Of a stretch of DNA of 64,000 nt, positions 18,311 to 26,193 are shown in pieces. Within the stretch, counting starts at the first letter, position 1. Each line of letters opens with the position of its first letter. This DNA is from Cohnella zeiphila (GTDB lineage Bacteria; Bacillota; Bacilli; Paenibacillales; Paenibacillaceae). The notes beneath the pieces were generated by a model that saw only the letters and a program-made list of their open reading frames with translations, was not told the origin of the DNA and searched no databases. The stretch covers positions 28,288-92,287 of the forward strand of contig NZ_JACJVO010000050.1 of the NCBI RefSeq assembly GCF_014212055.1, written 5' to 3'. The position numbers and the translations under genes were made by a program.

Positions 18311-19603
18311 ATGACGGTTCGGAATTATCCGAAGCTGCAGGAGACGCTGCTCGTGGCGAAGCTTGACAACGGCCTGGAAGTGTTCATCCTGCCGAAGCCG
18401 GGCTTTACGAAGACTTACGCCACGTTTACGACGCGTTACGGCTCCGTCGACAACCGCTTCCGGGCCGCGGGCCATGAAGAGCGGCGCGTCCCCGACGGCA
18501 TCGCCCATTTTCTCGAGCACAAGATGTTCGAAGAGCCGGAAGGAGACGTATTCGCCCGGTTTGCTTCGCAAGGCGCTTCCGCCAACGCGTTTACGAGCTT
18601 CGACCGCACGGTCTATCTGTTCTCGGCGACCGGAGCGGTGGAAGCGAACGTGGACACGCTGCTCGATTTCGTCCAGAACCCTTACTTCACCGACGAGAAC
18701 GTGGAGAAGGAGAAGGGCATCATCGTGCAGGAGATCAACATGTACCGGGACAATGCGGACTGGCGCGTCTACTTCGGCTTGATCGAGGCGCTGTACCGGA
18801 ACCACCCTGTGCACATCGACATCGCGGGAACGCCGGATTCGGTCCGTTCGATCACGAAGGAGATGCTGTACGACTGCTATCGCACGTTCTACCATCCGTC
18901 GAATATGACGCTGTTTATCGTCGGCGGAGTCGATGCCGATGCGATGCTGGAGAGAATCAAGGCGAACCAGGCGCGCAAAACGTTCGAGCCGGCCGGACCG
19001 ATCGAGCGTTTCTTCCCGGAAGAGTCGGCCGAAGTCCGTACGCCCCGGAAGGAAGCGACGCTGCCGGTTTCGCTTCCGAAATGCATCTTCGGCTATAAAG
19101 AAGAGCCGGGCCCGCAATCCGGCGATGCCGCGATTCGCCGCGAGCTGACGACCAAGCTGATGCTCGATGCGCTGCTCGGCGCGAGCTCGCCGTTGTACCA
19201 GGAGCTGTACGACGACAATCTCATCTCCGACAGCTTCGGCCACGAGTACAACACCGGTCCCGGCTACGCTTTCTCCGCCATCGGCGGCGACACCCGCGAT
19301 CCGGACGCGCTGCTCGCCAAGGTCGGGCAGGCGTTCGCCCAGGCGGCGGAGCGGGGAATCGAAGAAGCGGTATTCGAGCGTACCCGTCGCAAGCGGATCG
19401 GCGCTTACCTGCGGATGCTCAACAGTCCGGAGGCGATCGCCGGGGAGTATACCCGTTACTATCTCAAGGGCGGCGACCTGTTCAAGGTCGTGGAGCTGTA
19501 TGAGAGCATGACCGTGGGCGAGATCAACGAGCGGCTGCGCGAGCACGCCGATCCGTCGCGTCTGGCCGTTTCCATCGTCCGCGGGGGAGAAGGTTCGGCT
19601 TGA
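18311..19603 (+). CDS. ymfH: M16-family zinc peptidase YmfH
   Basis: A 430-residue M16 metallopeptidase. The inverted zinc motif is intact (GIAHFLEHKMFE, about residues 70-81: His, His and the Glu base), with the downstream Glu ligand in EKGIIVQEINMYRDN. The N-terminal and C-terminal M16 halves are both complete; the second carries LGASSPLYQELYDDNLISDSFG. It is likely the active partner of YmfF, the two genes being one base apart. The next gene, ymfI, overlaps its stop by four bases, so the three form one translational unit. The natural substrate is unknown. Confidence 0.88.
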   Translation: MTVRNYPKLQETLLVAKLDNGLEVFILPKPGFTKTYATFTTRYGSVDNRFRAAGHEERRVPDGIAHFLEHKMFEEPEGDVFARFASQGASANAFTSFDRTVYLFSATGAVEANVDTLLDFVQNPYFTDENVEKEKGIIVQEINMYRDNADWRVYFGLIEALYRNHPVHIDIAGTPDSVRSITKEMLYDCYRTFYHPSNMTLFIVGGVDADAMLERIKANQARKTFEPAGPIERFFPEESAEVRTPRKEATLPVSLPKCIFGYKEEPGPQSGDAAIRRELTTKLMLDALLGASSPLYQELYDDNLISDSFGHEYNTGPGYAFSAIGGDTRDPDALLAKVGQAFAQAAERGIEEAVFERTRRKRIGAYLRMLNSPEAIAGEYTRYYLKGGDLFKVVELYESMTVGEINERLREHADPSRLAVSIVRGGEGSA

Positions 19604-20349
19604 GCCGGAACGGGCGGCCGGTCGCGCTCGTGACCGGGGCCTCGGGCGGCATCGGCGCGGCGGTAGCCCGCCGGCTGGCGAAAGACGGAGCCGATCTGAT
19701 CGTCCATTACGGTTCCTCGCGGGAGCGGGCGGAAGAGACGGCTTCCGCCTGCCTTCTCGCAGGTTCGGCCCGCGCCGAAGCCGTGCGGGCCGATCTGCGT
19801 TCCGGCGGGGACTTGGAGGCGCTTAAGGCGGAGCTGGAAGTTAGGGGGCTGACGCCGAACGTCGTCGTCCACTGCGCCGGCTTTACCCGCTATGAGCTGC
19901 TGCAGGACACTCCCGAAGAAGCGTGGGACGAGCTGTTTCAGGTTCATCTCAAGTCGGCGTACCGGCTGGCCAGACTGTTCGGACCGGCCATGAGCTGGAA
20001 TCGCTGGGGGCGGATCGTGCATTTGTCCAGCGTATGGGGGCTTGTCGGCGCGGCGGGGGAGGTAGCTTATGCCGCCGCCAAAGGAGGCTTGAACAGCTTT
20101 ACCAAGGGGCTGGCCAAGGAGATGGCTTCTGCCGGCGTGACGGTCAATGCGGTCGCGCCCGGCGCGGTGGATACGGACATGCTGAGCGAGCTGGGCGACG
20201 ACGAGCGGCGGGAACTGATCGCCGATATTCCGCTCGGCCGTTTCGCGAAGCCGGAGGAAGTGGCGGAACTGGTCGCTTTTCTGGCGTCGGACCGGGCCGG
20301 TTACATAACGGGACAGGTGCTTGCGCTGACGGGCGGATGGCAAGCGTAG
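19600..20349 (+). CDS. ymfI: SDR-family reductase YmfI
   Basis: A 249-residue short-chain dehydrogenase/reductase. It has the cofactor motif TGASGGIGAAV (about 13-23), NAG-equivalent HCAGFTRYE, catalytic Ser in VHLSSVWG, the Tyr/Lys pair in YAAAKGGLNSF, and the C-terminal NAVAPGAVDTDM. Although FabG-like, its place after ymfFH identifies it with B. subtilis YmfI, reported to reduce the 5-aminopentanone group on EF-P; a second, genuine fabG is at 54015. Start TTG 19600 lies in the stop of ymfH and has GGGGGAGAAGG upstream. Confidence 0.88.
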   Translation: MSRNGRPVALVTGASGGIGAAVARRLAKDGADLIVHYGSSRERAEETASACLLAGSARAEAVRADLRSGGDLEALKAELEVRGLTPNVVVHCAGFTRYELLQDTPEEAWDELFQVHLKSAYRLARLFGPAMSWNRWGRIVHLSSVWGLVGAAGEVAYAAAKGGLNSFTKGLAKEMASAGVTVNAVAPGAVDTDMLSELGDDERRELIADIPLGRFAKPEEVAELVAFLASDRAGYITGQVLALTGGWQA

Positions 20350-20449
20350 AAGGTTGGCGCCTTGAAACTTTGGACGAATACCGAAGGGGCGCTTCGGATA
20401 TATTATCGGTTGTAGCACCAATCCAACATGGCAGGAGGCTGCTCAATCG

Positions 20450-20701
20450 ATGTCGACCGTGCTGAACAATTTCGAATCGTGGAAGCATTTCTTGGGAGAC
20501 CGGGTGGACGCCGCGAAACAAATGGGGATCAACGAAGAGGCCATCTCCAAGCTGGCTTTTGAGATCGGAGATTTTCTGAGCAACAAAGTCGATCCGAAGA
20601 ACGAAGAGCAGCGCATCCTGAAGGATCTCTGGGACGTCGGCGACGAATCGGAACGTCAAACGATGGCTCGCCTGATGGTCAAGCTGGCGGATCGTCATTA
20701 A
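20450..20701 (+). CDS. ymfJ: DUF3243 family protein YmfJ
   Basis: An 83-residue all-helical acidic protein matching YmfJ by position and sequence style (VLNNFESWKHFLGDRVDAA, then EEQRILKDLWDVGDESER and MARLMVKLADRH). ATG 20450 follows GGAGG. It sits 100 bases after ymfI without an obvious terminator. Function unknown; the family is small, soluble and restricted mainly to Bacillales. Confidence 0.85.
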   Translation: MSTVLNNFESWKHFLGDRVDAAKQMGINEEAISKLAFEIGDFLSNKVDPKNEEQRILKDLWDVGDESERQTMARLMVKLADRH

Positions 20702-20852
20702 TTTTTTATCAGAAACGAACCGAGCGTCATTTTGAATCGTCATAAACCATAAGACGAGCGTTCCTATGCGAACGGCTCCGCCCAAGACGGTGCGGGGCCG
20801 TTTGGGCATGAGAAGCTTTTCTGGGACTTTGGGAGGAATCTTCCCGAAACTT

Positions 20853-20881
20853 TTGCAGGAGTTTGACGAGTTTTGTAGAAT
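20853..20881 (+). promoter_or_regulatory. Sigma-A promoter of ymfK
   Basis: TTGCAG (20853-20858), 17-bp spacer, TAGAAT (20876-20881). A GC-rich hairpin (AACGGC...GCCGTT, 20771-20802) upstream could separate it from ymfJ but lacks a T run. Confidence 0.45.
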
Positions 20882-20945
20882 GGATTAAAGGGCCGATGAA
20901 TCGTTAGGCGACGCATCGAATTGCTGCCCCCAAGAGGTGCCGGGA

Positions 20946-21716
20946 ATGGAAAAAAAGCAATGGTACATGGAATACAAAATTCATAAAAACCGCCCCGGCT
21001 TGCTGGGAGATCTGGCTTCTCTGCTCGGGATGCTGGAAGTGAACATCATTACGATCAACGGGGTCGAGGACCGGACGCGCGGACTGCTGCTGCAGACCGA
21101 CGACGACGAGAAGATCGAACTGCTCGGAAAGATGCTATCCAAAGTCGAGAACATCTCCTTGATTACGCTTCGTCCCCCCAGGCTGACCGATATTCTGGCG
21201 ATTCGCCACGGGACTTACATCGAACGGGATTCCTCCGACGGCAAGACGTTTCGTTTCACGCGGGACGAACTCGGTTTGCTGGTCGATTTTTTGGGTGAAT
21301 TGTTTAAAAAAGAAGGGAACCAGACGATCGGCCTACGGGGCATGCCGCGGGTCGGCAAGACGGAATCGATCATCGCGGGCAGCGTATGCGCCAACAAGCG
21401 CTGGGCGTTCGTCTCTTCGACGCTGCTGAGGCAGACGGTCCGCAGCCAGCTTTCGGAAGAAGAGATGAATCCGAACAACGTCTTCATTATCGACGGCATC
21501 GTCAGCACGATCCGGTCCAACGAGAAGCATTACGGCTTGCTGCAGGACATTATGGCGATGCCTTCGACGAAGGTGATCGAGCATCCCGATATTTTCGTTC
21601 GGGAATCGGAGTTCGATTACGACTTGTTCGATTGCATCATCGAACTCCGCAATACGCCGGAGGAAGAAATTACATACGAGAATTTCACGACGGCCGGGTT
21701 GGACGACGGCTTCTAA
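20946..21716 (+). CDS. ymfK: DUF3388 family protein YmfK
   Basis: A 256-residue protein of the YmfK family. The first 75 residues resemble an ACT-type regulatory fold (HKNRPGLLGDLASLLGMLEV). The rest contains a nucleotide-binding-like loop GLRGMPRVGKTES (about residues 123-135) and a conserved acidic C terminus. ATG 20946 is chosen because AGAGGTG precedes it; GTG 20937 falls inside that site. The function is unknown; the combination of an ACT-like domain and a P-loop-like motif suggests a ligand-controlled NTP-binding protein, which is inference. Confidence 0.82.
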   Translation: MEKKQWYMEYKIHKNRPGLLGDLASLLGMLEVNIITINGVEDRTRGLLLQTDDDEKIELLGKMLSKVENISLITLRPPRLTDILAIRHGTYIERDSSDGKTFRFTRDELGLLVDFLGELFKKEGNQTIGLRGMPRVGKTESIIAGSVCANKRWAFVSSTLLRQTVRSQLSEEEMNPNNVFIIDGIVSTIRSNEKHYGLLQDIMAMPSTKVIEHPDIFVRESEFDYDLFDCIIELRNTPEEEITYENFTTAGLDDGF

Positions 21717-21768
21717 TGCAAGCTAAGCTTACCGCCCTCATAAACGATCAGATACGGAGGTGAGACTG

Positions 21769-22626
21769 ATGTCGGATTTGGGACTCTTGCTTCGCAAGGC
21801 CAGGGAACAGAAAGGCTATTCTCTGGATGATGTCCAGGAAGCGACCAAGATCCGAAAAAGATATTTGGAAGCGATCGAGCAGGGCGATTATAAAGTGCTG
21901 CCCGGCTCTTTCTACGTGCGTGCCTTCGTGAAAACGTATGCGGAAACGGTCGGTCTCGACGCCGAAGAGGTGCTCCGTCTCTACCATAAGGAGCTGCCTC
22001 GCCCGGCGACGCCGGAGACGGTGACGCAGGAGGCGATGATCAAGCCGCGAAGCCGCAGCGTGCAGCATAGCGACCGGTGGGGCAAGCTGGTCGTCAATCT
22101 GGTACTGTGGATGTTCGTGGTGCTGATCGTCGTCGTCATCTATATTTATTTCGAAAAAAATACCGGCTCGAAGGCCAAACAGTCGGATCAGGACACGCAA
22201 ATTACGAACGAGACCGCCACGCCTTCCGTTACGCCTTCGTCATCTCCGTCGGCGTCGGTCACTCCTCCGCCGGTCGAGTCCAGCACGCCGCCGCCGGCGA
22301 CGGTCACCCTGACGGTCACGAAGACCTCGGGCAACACGACGACCTACGACTTATCGCCGGCCGGGACACACGAACTGCAGATCGTATCGCCGAACAGTTG
22401 GGTCGGAGTGAAGCAGGACAGCAGTTCCGGTAAGTATCTTATTAACAAGACGCCCTCGGACGAAACACCAATCGTGGTTCAAATCGACGGCCCGTTCTAC
22501 GTTAACATCGCCCATGCCAAGACCGCGACTATTACGATCGACGGAACGCCGGTCGACGACGGAGACGTGAGCGGGTCGAAGAAGTTCCAGTTCAATCCGA
22601 CGGACGGTTCTTCGCCTACGCCGTAA
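21769..22626 (+). CDS. rodZ: RodZ-like helix-turn-helix membrane protein
   Basis: A 285-residue bitopic membrane protein (B. subtilis YmfM/RodZ). The N-terminal cytoplasmic HTH (about residues 4-70: LGLLLRKAREQKGYSLDDV, then YLEAIEQGDYKVLPG and FVRAFVKTYAE) binds MreB in the family. One transmembrane helix follows (VVNLVLWMFVVLIVVVIYIY, about 105-124). A Ser/Thr/Pro-rich stretch then leads to a C-terminal DUF4115 beta domain. ATG 21769 has GGAGGTG seven bases upstream. It helps maintain rod shape by linking the MreB cytoskeleton to the membrane. The place between ymfK and pgsA is conserved. Confidence 0.88.
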   Translation: MSDLGLLLRKAREQKGYSLDDVQEATKIRKRYLEAIEQGDYKVLPGSFYVRAFVKTYAETVGLDAEEVLRLYHKELPRPATPETVTQEAMIKPRSRSVQHSDRWGKLVVNLVLWMFVVLIVVVIYIYFEKNTGSKAKQSDQDTQITNETATPSVTPSSSPSASVTPPPVESSTPPPATVTLTVTKTSGNTTTYDLSPAGTHELQIVSPNSWVGVKQDSSSGKYLINKTPSDETPIVVQIDGPFYVNIAHAKTATITIDGTPVDDGDVSGSKKFQFNPTDGSSPTP

Positions 22627-22699
22627 CGGAATAACGGGCCATCGCCATGGAGACAATGAGGAGGCTTTCTCATTTTTCCGTTTGGTGGAGGGGATGGCC

Positions 22700-22861
22700 A
22701 TGGCGACAAGCTGGATCGTTGCGGCAATCGGCATCGTTGTCACGCTGTTCGGCTGGTATTTGACGCCGACCGCCTGGGGGTACGGGATTCTCGGATTCGG
22801 GCTGGCGTGGATCGTACTCGGCATTCTGGATATGTTCCGGGCTCCGACTCGCGCGCGTTGA
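22700..22861 (+). CDS. Small two-helix membrane protein, unknown
   Basis: A 53-residue ORF, too short for usual gene finders, with two hydrophobic helices (WIVAAIGIVVTLFGWYL and GILGFGLAWIVLGILDMF) separated by TPTAWGYG and ending in a basic tail. GGAGGGG lies seven bases before ATG 22700; an ATG at 22694 is too close to it. A strong terminator follows the stop directly, so it is the last gene of the rodZ transcript. No family is recognised. Confidence 0.65.
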   Translation: MATSWIVAAIGIVVTLFGWYLTPTAWGYGILGFGLAWIVLGILDMFRAPTRAR

Positions 22862-22878
22862 CAATCGATACGGGTACG

Positions 22879-22911
22879 GGAAGCCCTCTGCCGGAGGGCT
22901 TCCGTTTTTTT
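22879..22911 (+). terminator. Rho-independent terminator
   Basis: 10-bp stem GGAAGCCCTC/GAGGGCTTCC, five-base loop, followed by seven T residues. It ends the rodZ/small membrane protein unit. Confidence 0.92.
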
Positions 22912-22942
22912 CGCAGGCTGCGAAATGGCTCGAAGTCATGGT

Positions 22943-22970
22943 TTGGCTTGGCGGGCGCCTCTGTTATAAT
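22943..22970 (+). promoter_or_regulatory. Sigma-A promoter of yajQ
   Basis: TTGGCT (22943-22948), 16-bp spacer, extended -10 TGTTATAAT with TATAAT at 22965-22970. Confidence 0.65.
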
Positions 22971-23012
22971 AGAAGAAAATCATGGCGATACCGGAAAGGA
23001 AGACCTTGAATC

Positions 23013-23504
23013 ATGGCATCCGAATATTCGTTCGACATCGTCTCCAAAGTGGATATGCAGGAAGTGAATAATGCGGTAACCCAGGCGCTCAAGGAGATCG
23101 AGACGCGCTTCGACTTCAAAGGCAGCAAGAGCAGCATCAAGCTGGAAGGAGAGACGCTCGTCGTCGGATCGGACGATGAATACAAGCTGAAGAACGTGCT
23201 CGACATTCTTCAGACCAAGCTGATCAAGCGCGGCGTCCCGATTCTGAATCTCGATTACGGCAAAGTGGAGCCGGCGTCCGGGCAAACGGTCCGGCAGCAG
23301 ATCAAGATGAAGCAAGGAATCGACCAGGAAGCGGCCAAGAAGATCAATATCCTCATCCGCGATTCCAAGCTGAAAGTCAAAAGCCAGATCCAAGGAGACC
23401 AACTGCGCGTGACCGGCAAGAGCAAGGATGACCTTCAGGCCGTCATGCAGCTGCTTCGCGGCGCGGATCTGAAGCTGGAGTTGCAATTCATCAATTACCG
23501 GTAA
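23013..23504 (+). CDS. yajQ: YajQ family nucleotide-binding protein
   Basis: A 163-residue cytoplasmic protein of the UPF0234/YajQ family, made of two ferredoxin-like repeats. It opens with SEYSFDIVSKVDMQEV and has FDFKGSKSSI, the AAKKINILIRDSKLKVKSQI block and the terminal VMQLLRGADLKLELQFINYR. Homologues bind RNA, and some bind cyclic di-GMP. ATG 23013 follows AAGGAAG. It is a single-gene unit between its own promoter and the pgsA promoter. Confidence 0.92.
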   Translation: MASEYSFDIVSKVDMQEVNNAVTQALKEIETRFDFKGSKSSIKLEGETLVVGSDDEYKLKNVLDILQTKLIKRGVPILNLDYGKVEPASGQTVRQQIKMKQGIDQEAAKKINILIRDSKLKVKSQIQGDQLRVTGKSKDDLQAVMQLLRGADLKLELQFINYR

Positions 23505-23571
23505 GAAGCCGCTTCCGGAATGTCGGGCGGCAAGCCGAAAAAAGCCTGAATTTCCGGCCGATTGCGGCATT

Positions 23572-23600
23572 TTGACACGTCTTTGGGCTTCGTTTATACT
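23572..23600 (+). promoter_or_regulatory. Strong sigma-A promoter of the pgsA-cinA unit
   Basis: Perfect -35 TTGACA (23572-23577), 17-bp spacer, TATACT (23595-23600). The transcript would begin near 23607. Confidence 0.82.
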
Positions 23601-23652
23601 GATTTCAGTTAAAAGCGGAAAGTCCCGGGGACTTGGGTGGGGGAAGACAGCG

Positions 23653-23766
23653 ATGGATCAGATGCAACGGGCAGCGAGCAAGCGCCGCCCGGCGACTTAC
23701 GAAGTTTTCTCGTCCGACGGCGCACGTTTGGACGGCAGCGAGCGGAACAAGGAGGGAATTTCGTGA
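23653..23766 (+). CDS. Possible 37-residue leader ORF overlapping the pgsA start
   Basis: ATG 23653 has GGGGGAAG about seven bases upstream and opens a basic 37-residue frame (MDQMQRAASKRRPATYEVFS...) whose TGA overlaps the GTG of pgsA in a GTGA arrangement. The promoter at 23572 would place it in the pgsA leader. It could be a coupling peptide or chance. No homologue is recognised and support is only positional. Confidence 0.3.
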   Translation: MDQMQRAASKRRPATYEVFSSDGARLDGSERNKEGIS

Positions 23767-24422
23767 ACTTGGCCAATCGCATTACGCTGGCCCGGATTTT
23801 TCTCGTTCCGATCGTGGCGTTTTTTCTGCTGGTGAAGCTGGATGTCGGTCCGCTTACGCTGGGAAGCTACACGCTGTCTTACAATCAGATTTTCGCGCTG
23901 CTGCTGTTCATTATCGCCGCCAGCACCGACGGCTTGGACGGGTATATCGCGCGCAAGCGGAAGATCGTTACGAATCTGGGCAAGCTGCTGGATCCATTGG
24001 CGGATAAGCTGCTCGTGGCGGCCGTCCTGATCTCGCTCGTCGAGATGGGCAAGCTGGACGCCTGGGTCGCCATCGTCATTATCAGCCGGGAATGGGCGGT
24101 GACGGGCCTCCGGCAGATCGCGCTGCTGGAAGGCGTCGTGCTCGCCGCCAGCAAATGGGGCAAGTGGAAAACGGCGATACAGATCGCGATGATCGTCGTG
24201 CTGCTGCTCAACAACTTGCCCTTCGAGTACATTCACGTGCCGGTCGACGTCGTGGTCGTATGGGCGGCTGCGCTCATCACGGTGTACTCGGGCATCGATT
24301 ATTTCGTGAAGAACAAGTCTTTGTTTGTCAACGCCGCTCAGCCTTCGAATCCTACGAATCCTACGAACCCTTCGAATTCTTCGCCGAAACCGGTGGCCAA
24401 AGAGGTGCGTCGCAACGTATGA
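23763..24422 (+). CDS. pgsA: CDP-diacylglycerol-glycerol-3-phosphate 3-phosphatidyltransferase
   Basis: A 219-residue integral membrane enzyme that makes phosphatidylglycerol phosphate. The CDP-alcohol phosphotransferase signature is complete: DGLDGYIARKRK followed by GKLLDPLADK. Several transmembrane helices are evident (for example IFLVPIVAFFLLV). GTG 23763 is chosen because CAAGGAGGG precedes it and the product then begins NLANRITLARI, the usual PgsA N terminus. The C terminus ends in a short Asn-Pro-Thr/Ser repeat (NPTNPTNPSNSS), encoded by a run of similar 9-base units at about 24346-24378, an unusual tail for this enzyme. It overlaps cinA by four bases. Confidence 0.93.
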   Translation: MNLANRITLARIFLVPIVAFFLLVKLDVGPLTLGSYTLSYNQIFALLLFIIAASTDGLDGYIARKRKIVTNLGKLLDPLADKLLVAAVLISLVEMGKLDAWVAIVIISREWAVTGLRQIALLEGVVLAASKWGKWKTAIQIAMIVVLLLNNLPFEYIHVPVDVVVVWAAALITVYSGIDYFVKNKSLFVNAAQPSNPTNPTNPSNSSPKPVAKEVRRNV

Positions 24423-25672
24423 GAGCGGAGATTATCGCGGTCGGGACGGAGCTTCTGCTCGGCCAAATCGTCAACACCAACGCCCAGTTTCTGTCGCAAG
24501 CCCTGGCAGAGCTGGGCATTGACGTTTATTATCAGACCGTCGTGGGAGACAACGAATCGCGCATTCGCCAAGCGATCGAGACGGCGCGAGGCCGGGCGGA
24601 GCTGCTCGTGTTCACGGGCGGGCTCGGGCCGACGCTGGACGATCTGACCCGCGACGCGCTGGCCGCTTATCTGGGCCGCGAGCAGCGGATCCACGAGCCT
24701 ACGATGCGCAAGATCGAGGAGCGTTTCGGCGGCCGCGGGGCGACCTTTGTCGAGAGCAACCGCAGGCAAGCGCTGCTGATCGACGGGGCGGAGCCGCTGC
24801 GCAACGACGCCGGGCTCGCCGTCGGCAACGCCTTGTCCGCGGACGGGACGCATTACTTGCTCCTGCCCGGTCCGCCGCGCGAGATGCGCCCGATGTTCCT
24901 AAGCGACGGCTCGGCGTGGCTGCGGGGGCTGATGGGCCCGGCGGCGTCGCTTCATTCGGTTATGCTCCGGTTCAGCGGGATCGGCGAATCGGCGTTGGAG
25001 GATCTGCTGATCGACCTGATCCGCGAACAGACCGATCCGACCATCGCTCCTTATGCGAAGGAAGGCGAAGTCGCGATCCGGGTGTCGACGAAGGCGGCCG
25101 GAGCGGAAGAGGCGGCTCGGCGGCTGGAGCCTGCGCTGCAAGCGATTCGGGCCCGGGCGGAGCGGTACCTGTACGCCGAGGAGGATATTCCGCTCGAGGA
25201 AGCCGTCATCCGCCAATTGGCGCAGAAGCGTCTGACGCTGGCGCTGGCCGAGAGCTGCACGGGCGGCATGATCGCGACCGCGTTGACGGCCGTGCCGGGC
25301 AGCGCGGACGTTTTTCTCGGCGGCGTCGTCAGTTATTGCAACGCGGTAAAGAAAAGGCTGCTCGGCGTGCCGCCCGAGCTGCTGGAGGGCCCCGGCGCGC
25401 CCGGCGCCGTCAGCGCGGAGACGGCGGCGGTGATGGCCGAAGGCGCGCGGGCGGCGGCGGATGCCGACCTCGCGCTGTCGGTTACCGGCGTGGCGGGGCC
25501 CGCCGGTTCGGAAGGCAAGCCGGTCGGCCTCGTGTACGTCGGCCTCGCGGAACGCGGCAAGCCCGCGCGGACGGACAAGCTGGAGCTCTCCGGGGACCGC
25601 GAGGGCATTCGCATTCGCGCCACGAAGCGGTCGCTTCACCTGCTCTGGCTGAGCCTGACCGGGCGCGGCTGA
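24419..25672 (+). CDS. cinA: CinA family protein (competence/damage-inducible)
   Basis: A 417-residue two-domain protein. The N-terminal MoCF/COG1058 domain begins MRAEIIAVGTELLLGQIVNT and has VFTGGLGPTLDDLTRDALA (ADP-ribose pyrophosphatase activity in homologues). The C-terminal CinA domain (about 260-417) has LALAESCTGGMIATALTAVP and LSVTGVAGPAGSEGKPVG (nicotinamide-nucleotide amidase type). The start lies in the stop of pgsA (ATGA) with GAGGTG upstream. As in many Firmicutes it precedes recA, but here repeats, a terminator and a LexA-regulated promoter intervene. Confidence 0.92.
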   Translation: MRAEIIAVGTELLLGQIVNTNAQFLSQALAELGIDVYYQTVVGDNESRIRQAIETARGRAELLVFTGGLGPTLDDLTRDALAAYLGREQRIHEPTMRKIEERFGGRGATFVESNRRQALLIDGAEPLRNDAGLAVGNALSADGTHYLLLPGPPREMRPMFLSDGSAWLRGLMGPAASLHSVMLRFSGIGESALEDLLIDLIREQTDPTIAPYAKEGEVAIRVSTKAAGAEEAARRLEPALQAIRARAERYLYAEEDIPLEEAVIRQLAQKRLTLALAESCTGGMIATALTAVPGSADVFLGGVVSYCNAVKKRLLGVPPELLEGPGAPGAVSAETAAVMAEGARAAADADLALSVTGVAGPAGSEGKPVGLVYVGLAERGKPARTDKLELSGDREGIRIRATKRSLHLLWLSLTGRG

Positions 25673-25770
25673 GCCCTGAGTGCCTCCCCCGACAGGCGCT
25701 TGCCGCGGGAAGAGGCGGCAGCGGCGGGTTAACGTCAGCATCGCCGCGCTCCATATACCGAATTCCGGTG

Positions 25771-25930
25771 GATGTGGGTAATCTGATTACTTTCTTTCGA
25801 GTAATACGCCGGATTTCTGCCGATGTGGGTAATCTGATTACCTTCTTTCGAACAATATGCCGGATTTCTGCCGATGTGGGTAATCTGATTGCTTCTTTCG
25901 CGCAATATGCCGGATTAATGCCGATATAGG
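25771..25930. repeat. Second 51-bp tandem array (cinA-recA gap)
   Basis: Three copies begin GATGTGGGTAATCTGATTAC (or a variant) at 25771, 25822 and 25873, a 51-bp period; the third is 50 bp and a fourth is started at 25923 (GATATAGG). A degraded partial unit (ATATACCGAATTCCGGTG) precedes. Each unit contains GTAATCTGATTAC, a perfect 6-bp inverted repeat around one base, and a CCGGATTTCTGCC end. It differs in sequence from the array at 1-409, but the reverse strand shares AATCAGATTA with it. Between this array and the recA promoter there are only the terminator at 26064 and the LexA box. Confidence 0.85.
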
Positions 25931-26063
25931 CCTCCCTCAAACGGCAATAACCGGATATTCCCGGCGATTATGTGACAAAAATTCGTCTTTTCCGACGAAA
26001 TCCATAAAAAGGCTTGAACAAATGTCAGCGTTATGTTAAAGTTTCCTATGAAAGTTGCGGAAG

Positions 26064-26098
26064 AACCGTAGCGAAGATTACTTTGCTGCGGTTTTTTT
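26064..26098 (+). terminator. Rho-independent terminator upstream of recA
   Basis: Imperfect stem AACCGTAGCGAAG/CTTTGCTGCGGTT with a four-base loop and seven T residues. It would end any read-through from cinA and the repeat array. Confidence 0.75.
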
Positions 26099-26110
26099 AC
26101 GGAAATAAAT

Positions 26111-26124
26111 CGAACGAATGTTCG
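26111..26124. promoter_or_regulatory. LexA (SOS) box of recA
   Basis: CGAACGAATGTTCG matches the Bacillus SOS box CGAACNNNNGTTCG exactly in both half-sites. It lies just upstream of the -35 of the recA promoter, so LexA binding would repress recA until DNA damage. Confidence 0.88.
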
Positions 26125-26132
26125 CAAAAAGC

Positions 26133-26161
26133 TTGGCAAACGAAGCAAAAGAAGGTATGAT
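26133..26161 (+). promoter_or_regulatory. Sigma-A promoter of recA
   Basis: TTGGCA (26133-26138), 17-bp spacer, TATGAT (26156-26161), with the LexA box nine bases upstream. Confidence 0.7.
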
Positions 26162-26193
26162 TACACTATCAAATGATAAGGGATGTGGGTGTG

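Noticed and set aside
19600..20349. Calling this SDR gene fabG
   Set aside because: The ymfF-ymfH context and the presence of a fabG in the lipid cluster at 54015 favour YmfI.
25771..25930. The cinA-recA array as a CRISPR
   Set aside because: The whole 51-bp unit is repeated with no unique spacers.
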